A program made the translations under genes and the position numbers. Below, piece by piece: positions 22,595-32,053 of a DNA stretch of 34,087 bases (positions are counted from its first letter, which is position 1; each line of letters begins with the position of its first letter). The stretch is from NCBI GenBank assembly GCA_017453365.1, contig JAFTKH010000019.1, positions 1-34,087 of the forward strand. Reading direction: 5' to 3'. This DNA comes from Clostridia bacterium. Lineage in GTDB: Bacteria > Bacillota > Clostridia > Oscillospirales > CAG-272. The notes beneath the pieces are model-generated. The model was not told the origin of the DNA, made no database searches, and saw only the letters and a list, made by a program, of their open reading frames with translations.

Positions 22595-23869
22595 TTATTT
22601 AGAGTGCTTAGCAATAACTGCCTTCACGCCGTCAATAACCTTCTCAATATGGGACTTCTCCCACGAGGGGTGAAGGAAGAGAGAGACGGTCTGGTCGCGG
22701 AGCGAGCGTGCAACGGGGCAAACCACCTTCGAGTAGTCAACAGTCGCGGGGTTGGTGTACTCCTTCGACTTGAAGGGGAAATGTGCGTCGCCGAAGCCGA
22801 CGCCGTCCTGATATGCCTGCTCGAGATAGCTCTCGGGCCAGAGTATACCGCTACAAGGAATACCCATACCTACAAGCTCCTTTATGAACTCCTTCGCAGG
22901 GATATCAACGACGTCGAGGTCGATAAGAATAGGATACCACCAATAAGCGTTTCTGCGTTCCTCATTGTTAACGGGGATAGCCTTAATTCCCTTAAGACCG
23001 GCGAAGGCCTTATCGTACATAGCGGCGTACTCGAGGCGGCGCTTAAGGTTCCAATTATCGAAGCGGCGAAGCTCGCAAAGACCGATAACCGACTGCATTT
23101 CGGTCATACGGTAGTTAAAGCCTACTCTTCTGTGTATGTAAGGAAGCTTCTCCTCGAGGGCGAGCATATTCATACGGGTACGCACGTCATAGCCGTGGTC
23201 ACGGAAGGAGCGGCACTCCCAAGCGAGATCCTCGTTGTTAGTGATTACCATACCGCCCTCACCGCCTGTGGTGAAATGCTTCGACTGACAGAACGAATAA
23301 CAGCCCACGTCACCGATAAGACCTACCATTGTATCCTTATACTTACCGCCGATACACTGGGCACAGTCCTCAACAACAAAGAGGTTATGCTTCTTTGCAA
23401 TCTCCATAATAGGGCCCATATCGGCAACTACGCCGTAGAGGTGAACCACAACGATAGCCTTCGTCTTCGGGGTGATGAGAGCCTCGATGCACTTAGGATC
23501 GAGGGTATGGTCCTCGGTAACGTCACCGAATACGGGAACGGCACCCGCCTGAACTACCGAGAAGGACGATGCGATGAAGGTGTAGGAAGGAACGATAACC
23601 TCGTCGCCGGGGCCTACGCCGAGAGCGGAGAGAGCGATATGAAGAGCTGCAGTTCCGTTCGTACAAGAGACAGCGAATTTCGCGCCCGACCACTTTGCAA
23701 ACTCCTCCTCAAACTCCATACCTATCTTACCGGTCCAGTAATTTACCTTACCTGAATTAAGGACCTTGGCAACCTCATCGGGCACCTCGGGAGCAAATTT
23801 CGGCCAACCGGGAAAGCCGATTTCTTCTACACCGGAGCCGTTCATTACAAGATCTTCTTTTTTAGCCAT
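22595..23869 (-). CDS. DegT/DnrJ/EryC1/StrS-family aminotransferase, second gene
   Basis: This is a 424-residue PLP enzyme of the sugar (or inosose) aminotransferase family. It has the early motif GKVNYWTGKIGMEFEEEFA and the cofactor segment CTNGTAALHIAL. PLP-stacking and N1-binding residues lie around D168 (VVEDCAQCIGG), with the Schiff-base lysine K197 in FCQSKHFTTGGEGG. Such enzymes usually transfer an amino group from Glu or Gln to a keto-sugar nucleotide or cyclitol. The substrate cannot be read here. It follows another member of the family after 56 bases with no terminator between. No sugar-nucleotide dehydratase or glycosyltransferase lies nearby. Confidence 0.93.
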   Translation of the reverse strand: MAKKEDLVMNGSGVEEIGFPGWPKFAPEVPDEVAKVLNSGKVNYWTGKIGMEFEEEFAKWSGAKFAVSCTNGTAALHIALSALGVGPGDEVIVPSYTFIASSFSVVQAGAVPVFGDVTEDHTLDPKCIEALITPKTKAIVVVHLYGVVADMGPIMEIAKKHNLFVVEDCAQCIGGKYKDTMVGLIGDVGCYSFCQSKHFTTGGEGGMVITNNEDLAWECRSFRDHGYDVRTRMNMLALEEKLPYIHRRVGFNYRMTEMQSVIGLCELRRFDNWNLKRRLEYAAMYDKAFAGLKGIKAIPVNNEERRNAYWWYPILIDLDVVDIPAKEFIKELVGMGIPCSGILWPESYLEQAYQDGVGFGDAHFPFKSKEYTNPATVDYSKVVCPVARSLRDQTVSLFLHPSWEKSHIEKVIDGVKAVIAKHSK

Positions 23870-23925
23870 AATATATGCCTTTCTTTGTGTAAATTATAAA
23901 TCTTCGTTATCGAAATATGTAATAA

Positions 23926-25233
23926 TTACTTACCTGCCTGCATTTCCGCAACAGCCTCAAGAACTGCGTCAGCCATAAACTCGAGCTGCTCATCAGACAG
24001 ACCGTAGAGAGGAAGGTGTGTAAATCTCTTATAGAATACCTCCTCGCAAACGGGACAGGTCTTCGCTATTTCGTCGGCATCATAGCCCATATCCGAAACG
24101 ACCTTAAATCTGTACAGAGGTCCGAAATGAGGGATATTGGTAACGCTCTTCTCCTCAAGCTTACGCTTTAAGGTCTGGACGTCGCCGCCTGCCTTCGCCG
24201 GGTCAATTTGGAGAAGATAGAGGTGGAAGGTAGGCTTTATTTCCTGGTTACCGAGGTCCTGCGGAATTATAGCGTCACATTCGGCGAAGCGGCTGTTAAG
24301 GTACTCTGCCGCACGGCGGCGCTCTGCGATTATTTCCTCATTTCTCGCTATCTGGAGCTTAAGTCCAAGCCCCTGTATCTCCGTTGTCGAGGAGTTGAGG
24401 GCAACGAACGGACCGTATTTACCCTGAATGGGGGTTACGTTATAGAGCCAATCCTTAATAGGCTTCGAGAAATCGGTGCCGAAGAAACGGGCACGCTTCA
24501 TCTCGGGTCCAAAGCCCGGAATTGTAGTTGTGGCGATACCGCCCTCACCGAACGAGGTAATATTCTTAACCTCGTGGAAGCTGAACGATGCGAAATCACC
24601 GATAGTACCTACCATTCTTCCCTTATACATAGCACCGAATGCGTGAGCAGCGTCCTCGAGGACGAGAATATCATTCTCGCGCGCAAGAGCTATGATGGGG
24701 TCAAGGTCAACTGGATATCCGCCGATATGTACGGGTACTATCATCTTAGTCTTCGCGGTAATCTTCTTCGCTACGTCCTTTGGATCCATATTGATGGTTC
24801 TCGGGTCGACGTCAGCAAATACGAGCTTCGCGCCAACGGCAAGAGGATATGCCATAGTTGCAACGAAGGTTATAGCAGGAACTATTACCTCGTCACCCTC
24901 TTTAAGGTTTGCATACTTATAAGCTATCTCAAAGCCTGCCGTAGCATTGGTAACGAAGGTACTGCTGTCGGTACCGAGATAGACGTTACAAGCAGCCTCT
25001 GCCGCCTCTACCTGCGAGCCGAGAGAGAGCTTACCGGGAGGAGTGGATACCTTATCAAGCTTCTTCACCTGCTCATAAACCGCAGCGATAGCATCATCGT
25101 ATTCCTTTCCCTCACCCTGCATAAGAAAGCTTATTATCTCCATAAGGTCGGCGGCGTTGTAATTCTCTCCAACCGCAGCCCACGGCACCTTCGTAGCGCC
25201 TGTATTATAACGAAAATCCGTCTGTTTTCCCAT
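23926..25233 (-). CDS. DegT/DnrJ/EryC1/StrS-family aminotransferase, first gene
   Basis: This 435-residue PLP enzyme is only distantly similar to its downstream partner. It has VTNATAGFEIAY, PAITFVATMAYP, the N1-binding D194 (VLEDAAHAFGA) and the Schiff-base lysine K223 in SFHEVKNITSFGEGG. An N-terminal extension of ~70 residues (helical, with MEIISFLMQGEGKEYDDAI) precedes the usual start of the fold. The ATG at 25233, preceded by AAAGGAAA, is preferred over a TTG at 25251. Two unlike DegT enzymes in one operon, with a divergent AraC activator, suggest a small pathway making an amino sugar or aminocyclitol, or using one; this is inference. Confidence 0.92.
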   Translation of the reverse strand: MGKQTDFRYNTGATKVPWAAVGENYNAADLMEIISFLMQGEGKEYDDAIAAVYEQVKKLDKVSTPPGKLSLGSQVEAAEAACNVYLGTDSSTFVTNATAGFEIAYKYANLKEGDEVIVPAITFVATMAYPLAVGAKLVFADVDPRTINMDPKDVAKKITAKTKMIVPVHIGGYPVDLDPIIALARENDILVLEDAAHAFGAMYKGRMVGTIGDFASFSFHEVKNITSFGEGGIATTTIPGFGPEMKRARFFGTDFSKPIKDWLYNVTPIQGKYGPFVALNSSTTEIQGLGLKLQIARNEEIIAERRRAAEYLNSRFAECDAIIPQDLGNQEIKPTFHLYLLQIDPAKAGGDVQTLKRKLEEKSVTNIPHFGPLYRFKVVSDMGYDADEIAKTCPVCEEVFYKRFTHLPLYGLSDEQLEFMADAVLEAVAEMQAGK

Positions 25234-25387
25234 ACTGTTATTTCCTTTCAAAATTTATTCATTACTGACAACAAGCCGTCGGCAACAGGCAGCATCGGTT
25301 TGTCAAGTTCTCCACAGAGCACAAAAGCGCATCCGGGGAGAAAAAAGACACTTTATGCTATTTCCACAAAAAAGAGCCCCTGCTCAC

Positions 25388-25416
25388 TTGACTTTATGTC
25401 AATTATATGATACAAT
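25388..25416 (+). promoter_or_regulatory. Promoter of the AraC regulator
   Basis: TTGACT (25388-25393), a 17-base spacer and TACAAT (25411-25416). No clear sigma consensus was found for the divergent aminotransferase operon, which fits activator dependence. Confidence 0.78.
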
Positions 25417-25480
25417 ATTTGCGCGTAAATGTATTTACCCTTGATTACTTATTATTTATCAATTTTTCCGCGAGGTCACT

Positions 25481-26356
25481 ATGGACTTTAGGCTACACCC
25501 TATAAAAAGAGAGATAAAGATAGAGGGCTTCAACAGCATATATTATTTTGAATTCGGCAAGGATTTCTCCCACCCACCGCAGAAAAACGATTTTTGGGAG
25601 ATGATGTACGTGGATTCGGGAAAAATAAACGCGATAGCCGACGGCATAGGCCAAACGGTTACGCAGGGACAGCTGGTCTTCAACCGCCCAATGGAGGTTC
25701 ACGCCCATATTTCCAACGGGGTCGACCCGAACAATATGCTGGTTATTTCCTTCACCTGTCACAGTCCCGCTATGGAATTTTTCAACAAGAAGATTTTCAC
25801 CCTCGGCAAGACCGAGAAGACGCTCCTCTCTCTTTTCATGAAGGAAGCGGAGCGCGCGCTGGGTAAGCTTCCCGACGAATACGGAAACAAAAATCCGCTC
25901 GACTTCTCCTCGGCGCCGGAGGGCTCGTTACAGCTGCTCGAATGCTACGTTACAGAGCTGCTTCTGGTACTTATGCGCGGCGGTGATGACAGTGCCACGA
26001 TGGCGAAGCGAAGCGAGAATTCACGGGAGCTCGGGCAGAGCTCAATTTTCGAGCTTATGCGCGCCTACCTCGAGGAAAACGTGTACGGCGAGGTGACACT
26101 CGCAGGGATATGCAGTAAATTCTTTATGGGAAAGTCGCAGGTATGTAAGATATTCGGCGAGCAGATAGGAAAGAGTCCTATAGAATTTTACACGGAGCTA
26201 AAGATAACGGAAGCAAAGCGGCTTCTGCGAGAGGATATATCGGTCAGCCATGTATCCGACCTTCTCTCCTATTCTTCTATACATAATTTTTCAAGAGCAT
26301 TTAAAAAAAGCGTCGGTATATCTCCGACGGAGTACAGGAAAAAAATAAACAAGTAA
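25481..26356 (+). CDS. AraC-family transcriptional regulator
   Basis: This 291-residue protein has an N-terminal cupin-like effector domain (FWEMMYVDSGKINAIADG through about residue 100). A C-terminal pair of helix-turn-helix motifs follows (about 195-290), ending in the AraC signature YSSIHNFSRAFKKSVGISPTEYRKK. It is transcribed divergently from the two aminotransferase genes, the classic arrangement for a regulator of that operon. The effector is unknown; sugars or related small molecules are usual for the family. A terminator follows 30 bases after the stop. Confidence 0.93.
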   Translation: MDFRLHPIKREIKIEGFNSIYYFEFGKDFSHPPQKNDFWEMMYVDSGKINAIADGIGQTVTQGQLVFNRPMEVHAHISNGVDPNNMLVISFTCHSPAMEFFNKKIFTLGKTEKTLLSLFMKEAERALGKLPDEYGNKNPLDFSSAPEGSLQLLECYVTELLLVLMRGGDDSATMAKRSENSRELGQSSIFELMRAYLEENVYGEVTLAGICSKFFMGKSQVCKIFGEQIGKSPIEFYTELKITEAKRLLREDISVSHVSDLLSYSSIHNFSRAFKKSVGISPTEYRKKINK

Positions 26357-26384
26357 AAGCAATATGACGCCTGTCTACGGCGAG

Positions 26385-26430
26385 AAAAAAGAGCAGATAC
26401 ACCGAAAAGGTATTTCCGCTCTTTTTATTT
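26385..26430. terminator. Bidirectional terminator between AraC and the propeller gene
   Basis: AAAAAGAGC (26386-26394) and GCTCTTTTT (26418-26426) bracket an inner weak stem. A and T tracts on the two sides let it end both convergent transcripts. Confidence 0.88.
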
Positions 26431-26484
26431 TTTGGCCGGGGACGTTATTCTTCCCGTGTTTTTTGCTCTTTGTATAGGCCTCGG

Positions 26485-29109
26485 TTATTCAAGCTCCACT
26501 GTGACCTTCGTCACACGCGGTGTACGCAGGCAATTGTAGGCGTAAAGACAGAGGCGGTATTCGAGTGTATCCCCTGCCCGAAGGGAAACGCCCTTCGGCT
26601 CGCGCCACTCGCCGCCGTTTACACGGACGGTAGCGGTTACCGCAGTCTTCTCCGGAATATCCGCTTCCACGTTTACTGCTCTTACCGTGAGGTCCTCGCT
26701 GACTGCAAACACCTCCGATATGTAGTGCTCGTTACCGGAACGGTTCATAATGTTACCGAGATTAGTGGATATCATACCGTGAGGGCCGCACGTGGGGAGA
26801 TTAGTCTGACGTCCGGGATTAAAGCCTTCCTTACTGTTCCACCATACAGTGGAGTAACCCTTATGGTCTCCGTCTACCTTATGGTTGGCAACAGCGAGGT
26901 CAATATATCCGTCACCGTCGAAGTCCGCCGCAAGACACCCCGATGCAGAGTGAGTATAGAGGAGCTCGCGGTCAAGCTCGCGGAAGCTTCCCTCTCTGTT
27001 CCAGTAGATGAACGAGTTGATGTCTCTGTCCTTACCGCCGTGGTAATTACCGACGAAGATATCGAGCCATCCGTCGTTATTGAAATCGGCTATTGCAAAC
27101 GAGTCGCCCGCATCCGCGCGCAGAACACATTTACGTGATTCGGAGAGTCCCTCAGGACCGTTCCAGTAGATATGAACGAAGCTGTGGTGTGGGTTGATGT
27201 CGGTAAGCCTTCCGTTCACCGGTGTCTCGGTATGGCTGCCCACTATTACGTCAAGGTAACCGTTACCCGTAAGGTCGGCGAAGGTTGCGTTTATCGACCT
27301 CGGAGTGTTAAGCTTGGTCGAGCGCTCTAAAGAATATCCCTCGGGGCCGCCCCAAAGAATATATGCGTACCGATAGCCGCCCGTAGTCACAAGGATATCG
27401 AGCCAACCGTCACCGTTGATATCCGCAACGGCGGGCCAACGGGAGCTGCATCCCTCGGGAAGGTCTATATCATACCAGGTATTGTAATCGTCACGGCCTC
27501 TGAAAACGCGGATAGCATTCCACAGCTTACACGGAGTGATAAGCTCTATATATCCGTCGCGGTCAACGTCACCGGCACAAATTCCCCAACCGATATCGGT
27601 CTTGATCGTACGGGAGCGCGAAGGGTCAAAACCGCACTCGCCAAAATAATGTATATGATGTCCGACGTCAAGGTGGATGGAGTTCTCGGAATTGTTCGCC
27701 ACTATAAGCTCGGCATATCCGTCGTCGTTTATATCGGCGATGACAGCGTCGACGGCGCAATGACTCGGTACTATCTCGCGCCTTTTCGGGTCGTACCCGT
27801 CCTTATCTCCGTAATAGACGTAGGTTTCATCAAAACCGATGAATGAGCGCGAATAATGGTTCTGCACGAACAAATAGGTTTTGCCGTCGGGATTTCCAAA
27901 CAGTGCTATACGCCTCGAATCCTGCCCCTCAAATCTCTTTGCCTCGTCAAAATGCCCGTCCTCAAAAAGGAGAATATCATTCTGATAGCTTTTCTCCCTA
28001 CTGCACTGCCCTATTGCAAGCTTACCGTCATAGATCACGGCGTGGCAGGCCTGATAGGTTTTCAAAACGGTACGCGGCTTTTTATCAAATCCCCCCGCAC
28101 CGTTCCAGATTATATAGCTGCTCTGTGCTTCACGCTTTTCATCCCAATGCCTGCACGCAAGCGCAATATCGTCAAGACCGTCGCCGTTAAGGTCGCCGAC
28201 AGCGCACGAGAGCGCAAACGGAGCTTCAAACTCGAGCTGACAGTATATCTCGCGGTCGGGTGTCGCCGTGAAGAATTTGACTTCCTTACCGTTTGAGAAG
28301 GTGAAGCAGATCTTACCTCCCCACCTTACCGTCTTGATCAAATACGCCGCGGGAAATATCTTTTCCATCTCACTTTGCTTCGTATCCTTCGTGAAGGGCT
28401 TAATGACTTCATCATCGGGGCAAGGGACAAACGAGGATCTTCTGTCGAGATCTATTCCTCCCTCTCCGCCCCAATATACCGTGATCTCGGTGCTTTCGAC
28501 CATCTTAACGATAAGGTCGTCGTAGCCGTCACCATCGAGGTCAGCGAGCGTTAGGAGCTCTGCTTTTATATCGTAATCCTTAAATCCGTTCCACTCAAGG
28601 CCGAATTCGGTCTGTGTAAAAATACGCACCTTCCCATAAATCGGCATAGCGAAGGCGAGCTGAGGCTTTCCGCAGCCTATAATATCGCCGTACGCGCAAT
28701 CGGTCGTATTTGGCGTGGGTATCCGTATATGGTACTTCTCGGAATAGCCCTCCCTCGAACCGAAATAAATATCGCTCGATGCGTAGGGAGCGGCCATATC
28801 GTATTTACCCACGACGACTATATCGTTATATCCGTCGCCGTCGATATCGAGCACCATACCGCAAAGAGAGCCCTGCCCCGGGAGCTCCGAGAATTCACCG
28901 GACAGGTCGTATACGTAGCTGGGGGCTGACTCATGATGATTCTGACAGTTCGCGAAAACAAGGTCAATATAGCCGTTTCGGTTGAGGTCATATTGAAATA
29001 TGCGCTGTAGCACGCCTTTTTTGGAAACGTAGAGGTTCTGCCCTCCGTTCTCGAAGCTTCCTCGTCTGAAGGCTTCAAAGCCTTCGGTTACAATAGTTTT
29101 TTTGGCCAT
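26485..29109 (-). CDS. Large FG-GAP/VCBS-repeat beta-propeller protein without signal peptide
   Basis: This 874-residue protein has at least ten calcium-loop repeats of the FG-GAP/VCBS type, for example DLNRNGYIDL, DIDGDGYNDI, DLDGDGYDDL, DINGDGWLDI, DFNNDGWLDI and DFDGDGYIDL. They are spread from residue ~40 to ~760 with YWGG/YWNGPEG segments between them. The last ~100 residues form a separate beta domain. In other bacteria such propellers are usually secreted or surface-exposed and bind ligands or polysaccharides. Here the strong AAGGAGA ribosome site fixes the start at MAKKTIVTEGF, with no signal peptide or membrane helix. It is the third gene after an ABC exporter and a DUF1854 protein, 51 bases downstream and with no terminator between. 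It may therefore be cytoplasmic, or a leaderless export substrate. Confidence 0.9.
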   Translation of the reverse strand: MAKKTIVTEGFEAFRRGSFENGGQNLYVSKKGVLQRIFQYDLNRNGYIDLVFANCQNHHESAPSYVYDLSGEFSELPGQGSLCGMVLDIDGDGYNDIVVVGKYDMAAPYASSDIYFGSREGYSEKYHIRIPTPNTTDCAYGDIIGCGKPQLAFAMPIYGKVRIFTQTEFGLEWNGFKDYDIKAELLTLADLDGDGYDDLIVKMVESTEITVYWGGEGGIDLDRRSSFVPCPDDEVIKPFTKDTKQSEMEKIFPAAYLIKTVRWGGKICFTFSNGKEVKFFTATPDREIYCQLEFEAPFALSCAVGDLNGDGLDDIALACRHWDEKREAQSSYIIWNGAGGFDKKPRTVLKTYQACHAVIYDGKLAIGQCSREKSYQNDILLFEDGHFDEAKRFEGQDSRRIALFGNPDGKTYLFVQNHYSRSFIGFDETYVYYGDKDGYDPKRREIVPSHCAVDAVIADINDDGYAELIVANNSENSIHLDVGHHIHYFGECGFDPSRSRTIKTDIGWGICAGDVDRDGYIELITPCKLWNAIRVFRGRDDYNTWYDIDLPEGCSSRWPAVADINGDGWLDILVTTGGYRYAYILWGGPEGYSLERSTKLNTPRSINATFADLTGNGYLDVIVGSHTETPVNGRLTDINPHHSFVHIYWNGPEGLSESRKCVLRADAGDSFAIADFNNDGWLDIFVGNYHGGKDRDINSFIYWNREGSFRELDRELLYTHSASGCLAADFDGDGYIDLAVANHKVDGDHKGYSTVWWNSKEGFNPGRQTNLPTCGPHGMISTNLGNIMNRSGNEHYISEVFAVSEDLTVRAVNVEADIPEKTAVTATVRVNGGEWREPKGVSLRAGDTLEYRLCLYAYNCLRTPRVTKVTVELE

Positions 29110-29160
29110 AAGCTTTCTCCTTAAGTCTTAGAATTCTGAAATACTGTGATAGATTAGGCT

Positions 29161-29643
29161 TTACAGATAAATAGTTAGCTTTGCCCTGCTTTTTTTATCA
29201 AGCTTTCGGTAATCGGGAATCACGTAGCGGTTATCGTTCGAGTCGCGAACTCGGACGGCGCCACCCCGGAAAAGCTTTATATCGTTGCCGCGGAGGACGT
29301 CAAAGGAGAGGGGCCCTCGGTCGGTATTCACGTCAAAGTGGATATTTCCGTATTTTTGTACGATATTGATGACAGAGGTTATCCTCGGTACGAGATAGTA
29401 GCTGTCGAGGCTCGATTTTATTACCTCTTGGGACTCTTCGTCGATATCGTTTATCGAGCGTATAACGGCGACCTCCCTCCCGTCTTCATCAAGCAGGGTT
29501 ATGTATTCGAGCTCACGCGACACGGGAAAGAGCCTTCTAGGCTCGAGGTCTCTATAGCTCTCGCCGCCGGCGGCGAGAGACACGAGATTATTCTCTCCTC
29601 TTGTAATTTTATCATTGCGTGTAAGGTATCTTCTCTCCGTCAT
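29161..29643 (-). CDS. DUF1854-family protein
   Basis: This 160-residue soluble protein shows the DUF1854 pattern: LEPRRLFPVSRELEYITLLDEDG, a central helical stretch SLDSYYLVPRITSVI, TDRGPLSFDVLRGNDIKLF and a closing RYVIPDYRKLDKKSRAKL. DUF1854 genes typically sit beside an ABC exporter, as in the cyanophycin-associated clusters of proteobacteria; the biochemical role is not established. Here the ATG overlaps the TGA of the exporter gene (ATGA), so the two are made together and probably interact. No cyanophycin gene is present in the window. Confidence 0.85.
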   Translation of the reverse strand: MTERRYLTRNDKITRGENNLVSLAAGGESYRDLEPRRLFPVSRELEYITLLDEDGREVAVIRSINDIDEESQEVIKSSLDSYYLVPRITSVINIVQKYGNIHFDVNTDRGPLSFDVLRGNDIKLFRGGAVRVRDSNDNRYVIPDYRKLDKKSRAKLTIYL

Positions 29644-31964
29644 AGCCGCTCCTCCCTGCTCATTCTATCGGCATCGGCACGCATCGTTTGTATCTCGACG
29701 AGCTTATAATACTTGCCCTTCATAGCCATAAGCTCCTCGGGTGTGCCGTTTTCTATGATTTTACCGTTATCCACAACTATTATTCTATTAGCACGCTTTA
29801 AGGTCGACAGACGGTGGGCTATCATTATCGTGGTCTTACCCTCGATAAGCCTGTCTATCGCCTCTTGAATAAGATGCTCGGTTTCGGAGTCTACTGCCGC
29901 GGTGGCCTCATCAAAGATGAGTATCGAAGGGGATTTCAAAACAGCTCTCGCTATCGAAAGCCTCTGCTTCTCTCCGCCCGACACACCGACGCCGCGCTCT
30001 CCGAGGACAGTATCGTAGGCATCCGGCTGACGAGCTATGAAGCCGTGGGCATTCGCTACGTCGGCGGCGTGCATCACGTCCTCGACGGTAGCCTCGGGAA
30101 CTCCATAGGCTATGTTATTGAATATCGTATCGCTGAACATCATCGGCTCCTGCTGCACATAGCCTATTCTGGAGCGAAAGTCGGACAAGTCCATATTCTT
30201 GATATTATGTCCGTCTACGAGTATCTCACCTGTGTAGCCGTCGTAAAAGCGCATAAGAAGGTTGACGAGCGTGGATTTACCGCTGCCCGTAGTGCCTACT
30301 ATTCCAACGACCTCTCCCGGCTCTATTGTGAAGCTTACGTCGTCGAGCACCTTCTTCGTTCTGTCGAAGGAAAAGCCTACGTGAAGGAATTCTATTTTTC
30401 CGTCAATATTATCAAGCTTAACCGCACTGTCGGGCTGTCCCTCGGGCTCTGCCTCGAGGATATCGAGTATTCTCTCTGTTGAAGCGAGCGCACTCTGGAA
30501 GGAGTCGGAGAGATTTGCAAAAAAGGTGACGGGGTTATAAAACATCGAGGCATAGGATATAAAGGAAACTATAAGCCCTGCTGTATAACCGTCAGCACCT
30601 GATATAACTCGCGAGCCGCCGATGCCCCATATTATCAGCGAGCCTGTGGTAACGAGGAAGGAGATTATCTGCGGAAAGGCTGTAGCAAGCTTTCCTATCT
30701 TCAGGTCCATATCCAGCCACTCGGCGTTTTTCTCCTTAAATTTTTGTGTGGAGCGAGCCTCTCCCGCAAAGGATTTCACAACCTTTATACACGGTATCGT
30801 ATCGGAAAGCGCGGAAAAGACCGCCGACCACCTACGCCAGATACGGCTGTAATACGGACGTATTTTCTTCGAGAAGATGCGCGTTACAACCACTATTAAA
30901 ATTACGGGGATAAGCGAAAGGAGCGACAGGGTTGGATTCAGTGTCAGCATAATTACGACGATACCGACAAGCGAGAAGGCGTGGACGACGGCCTCTTGAG
31001 TTATGCGCAGCATAAACTGCTGTAGGGTCGAAGAGTCGCTCGCTATTCTGCTGATGACAGCACCGGTCGAGGTCTTATCGTAAAAGCGCATAGGCAGGTA
31101 CTGTGCACGCTCATAAATATCGTTACGAAGCGCCGAAACAGCCTTATCACCGACGGTTCTCATAAGGTAGGCGCGCACGATACCGAAGCCATACTGCAAA
31201 ATATAGGTAAACAGAAGGCAGGCTATCATAGTAAAAAGCAGTCTGCCCGCATCGGGACCTACGGCGTCGGCTATGAGATTAAGAACGGTGACACTCGATT
31301 TTCCCTCTCCGTCAGAGAACACGACGTCGACTATAAATCCCGTGACGGTAGGAGGGACGAGAGAGAGGGCCGTTGTTAAGAGTGATAGGATTATACACAC
31401 TATTATCGTTTTCAGTTGCGGCGTTATGTACTTTGCAAAGCGCTTCACTACCTTAATTTTGGAGCGGCACCGTATACATTCGGCTCCCGGGTGCAGAAGC
31501 TTTCTTCCGCACTTCGGGCAAACGCTTATCGCGTGCTCTATGGTTACGAGCACCACCGCAAGCTCATCATTCAGGGGTGCGCCATCATTCAAGTGATTGA
31601 TAAAAAGCGCTGCCGCATCGCATAGGGCCGCGGTGGAATACGTGTACCTGAAAAATATCTCGCGACGGCCGTCAGGCATAACTGCGGAAAGCGTCGCGTT
31701 TCCGTACATACGCTTCGCACGGACGTCGGAAAGTGAGGACAGGGGGTATTCCCTCTCGCAGCCCTCATCCGCATCGACGTAAAAAACGGAGCTCTCCGTA
31801 AAAATCAGTGCCGTATCGGCGTACTGTCCCGCGAGGGACATATCGCCGACTATTGCAAAAAGCAGCTCCGCGCCACCGTCAAGAAGGCGCTTCGCAAACT
31901 CACCGACCTTTAAGGAAAGCTCCTTATTTTTAGGTAAATACTTTAAATCCTGAATAGTGTTCAT
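29640..31964 (-). CDS. ABC exporter with N-terminal extension and zinc-ribbon-like cysteines
   Basis: This 774-residue fused exporter has a type-IV (ABCB-like) transmembrane domain of six helices (about 180-480). Its nucleotide-binding domain has Walker A GTTGSGKS (557-564), signature VSGGEKQ (661-667), Walker B ILIFDEA (681-687) and IAHRLST. Before the helices lies an extra ~170-residue cytoplasmic part: a beta-rich domain (about 1-130) and a Cys4 motif CPKC...CIRC (C149, C152, C163, C166) that probably binds zinc. DUF1854-linked exporters share this general layout. An AAGGAG site and a near-consensus promoter precede it. It is the first gene of a three-gene operon; the transported substrate is unknown. 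Confidence 0.93.
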   Translation of the reverse strand: MNTIQDLKYLPKNKELSLKVGEFAKRLLDGGAELLFAIVGDMSLAGQYADTALIFTESSVFYVDADEGCEREYPLSSLSDVRAKRMYGNATLSAVMPDGRREIFFRYTYSTAALCDAAALFINHLNDGAPLNDELAVVLVTIEHAISVCPKCGRKLLHPGAECIRCRSKIKVVKRFAKYITPQLKTIIVCIILSLLTTALSLVPPTVTGFIVDVVFSDGEGKSSVTVLNLIADAVGPDAGRLLFTMIACLLFTYILQYGFGIVRAYLMRTVGDKAVSALRNDIYERAQYLPMRFYDKTSTGAVISRIASDSSTLQQFMLRITQEAVVHAFSLVGIVVIMLTLNPTLSLLSLIPVILIVVVTRIFSKKIRPYYSRIWRRWSAVFSALSDTIPCIKVVKSFAGEARSTQKFKEKNAEWLDMDLKIGKLATAFPQIISFLVTTGSLIIWGIGGSRVISGADGYTAGLIVSFISYASMFYNPVTFFANLSDSFQSALASTERILDILEAEPEGQPDSAVKLDNIDGKIEFLHVGFSFDRTKKVLDDVSFTIEPGEVVGIVGTTGSGKSTLVNLLMRFYDGYTGEILVDGHNIKNMDLSDFRSRIGYVQQEPMMFSDTIFNNIAYGVPEATVEDVMHAADVANAHGFIARQPDAYDTVLGERGVGVSGGEKQRLSIARAVLKSPSILIFDEATAAVDSETEHLIQEAIDRLIEGKTTIMIAHRLSTLKRANRIIVVDNGKIIENGTPEELMAMKGKYYKLVEIQTMRADADRMSREERL

Positions 31965-31996
31965 ACAAGACTGCTCCTTTCACATCGTCACAAACT

Positions 31997-32014
31997 AATT
32001 TGAGTATTCAAATT
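31997..32014. promoter_or_regulatory. Palindrome in the exporter leader
   Basis: AATTTGA-GTAT-TCAAATT, 7-base perfect arms, about 35-50 bases downstream of the predicted exporter transcription start. It could be a repressor operator or a small RNA hairpin. Confidence 0.45.
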
Positions 32015-32053
32015 CTGCCGACTTATCTCGAGGCTTTTTTCAGTCCTGACCTC

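Noticed and set aside
22589-23755. 388-codon open frame on the plus strand, antisense to an aminotransferase gene
   Set aside because: It lies opposite a gene with a clear PLP lysine and family motifs. It has no ribosome site or domain of its own.
24208-25410. 400-codon open frame on the plus strand
   Set aside because: It is antisense to the first aminotransferase gene and then runs through the intergenic promoter region; composition is not protein-like.
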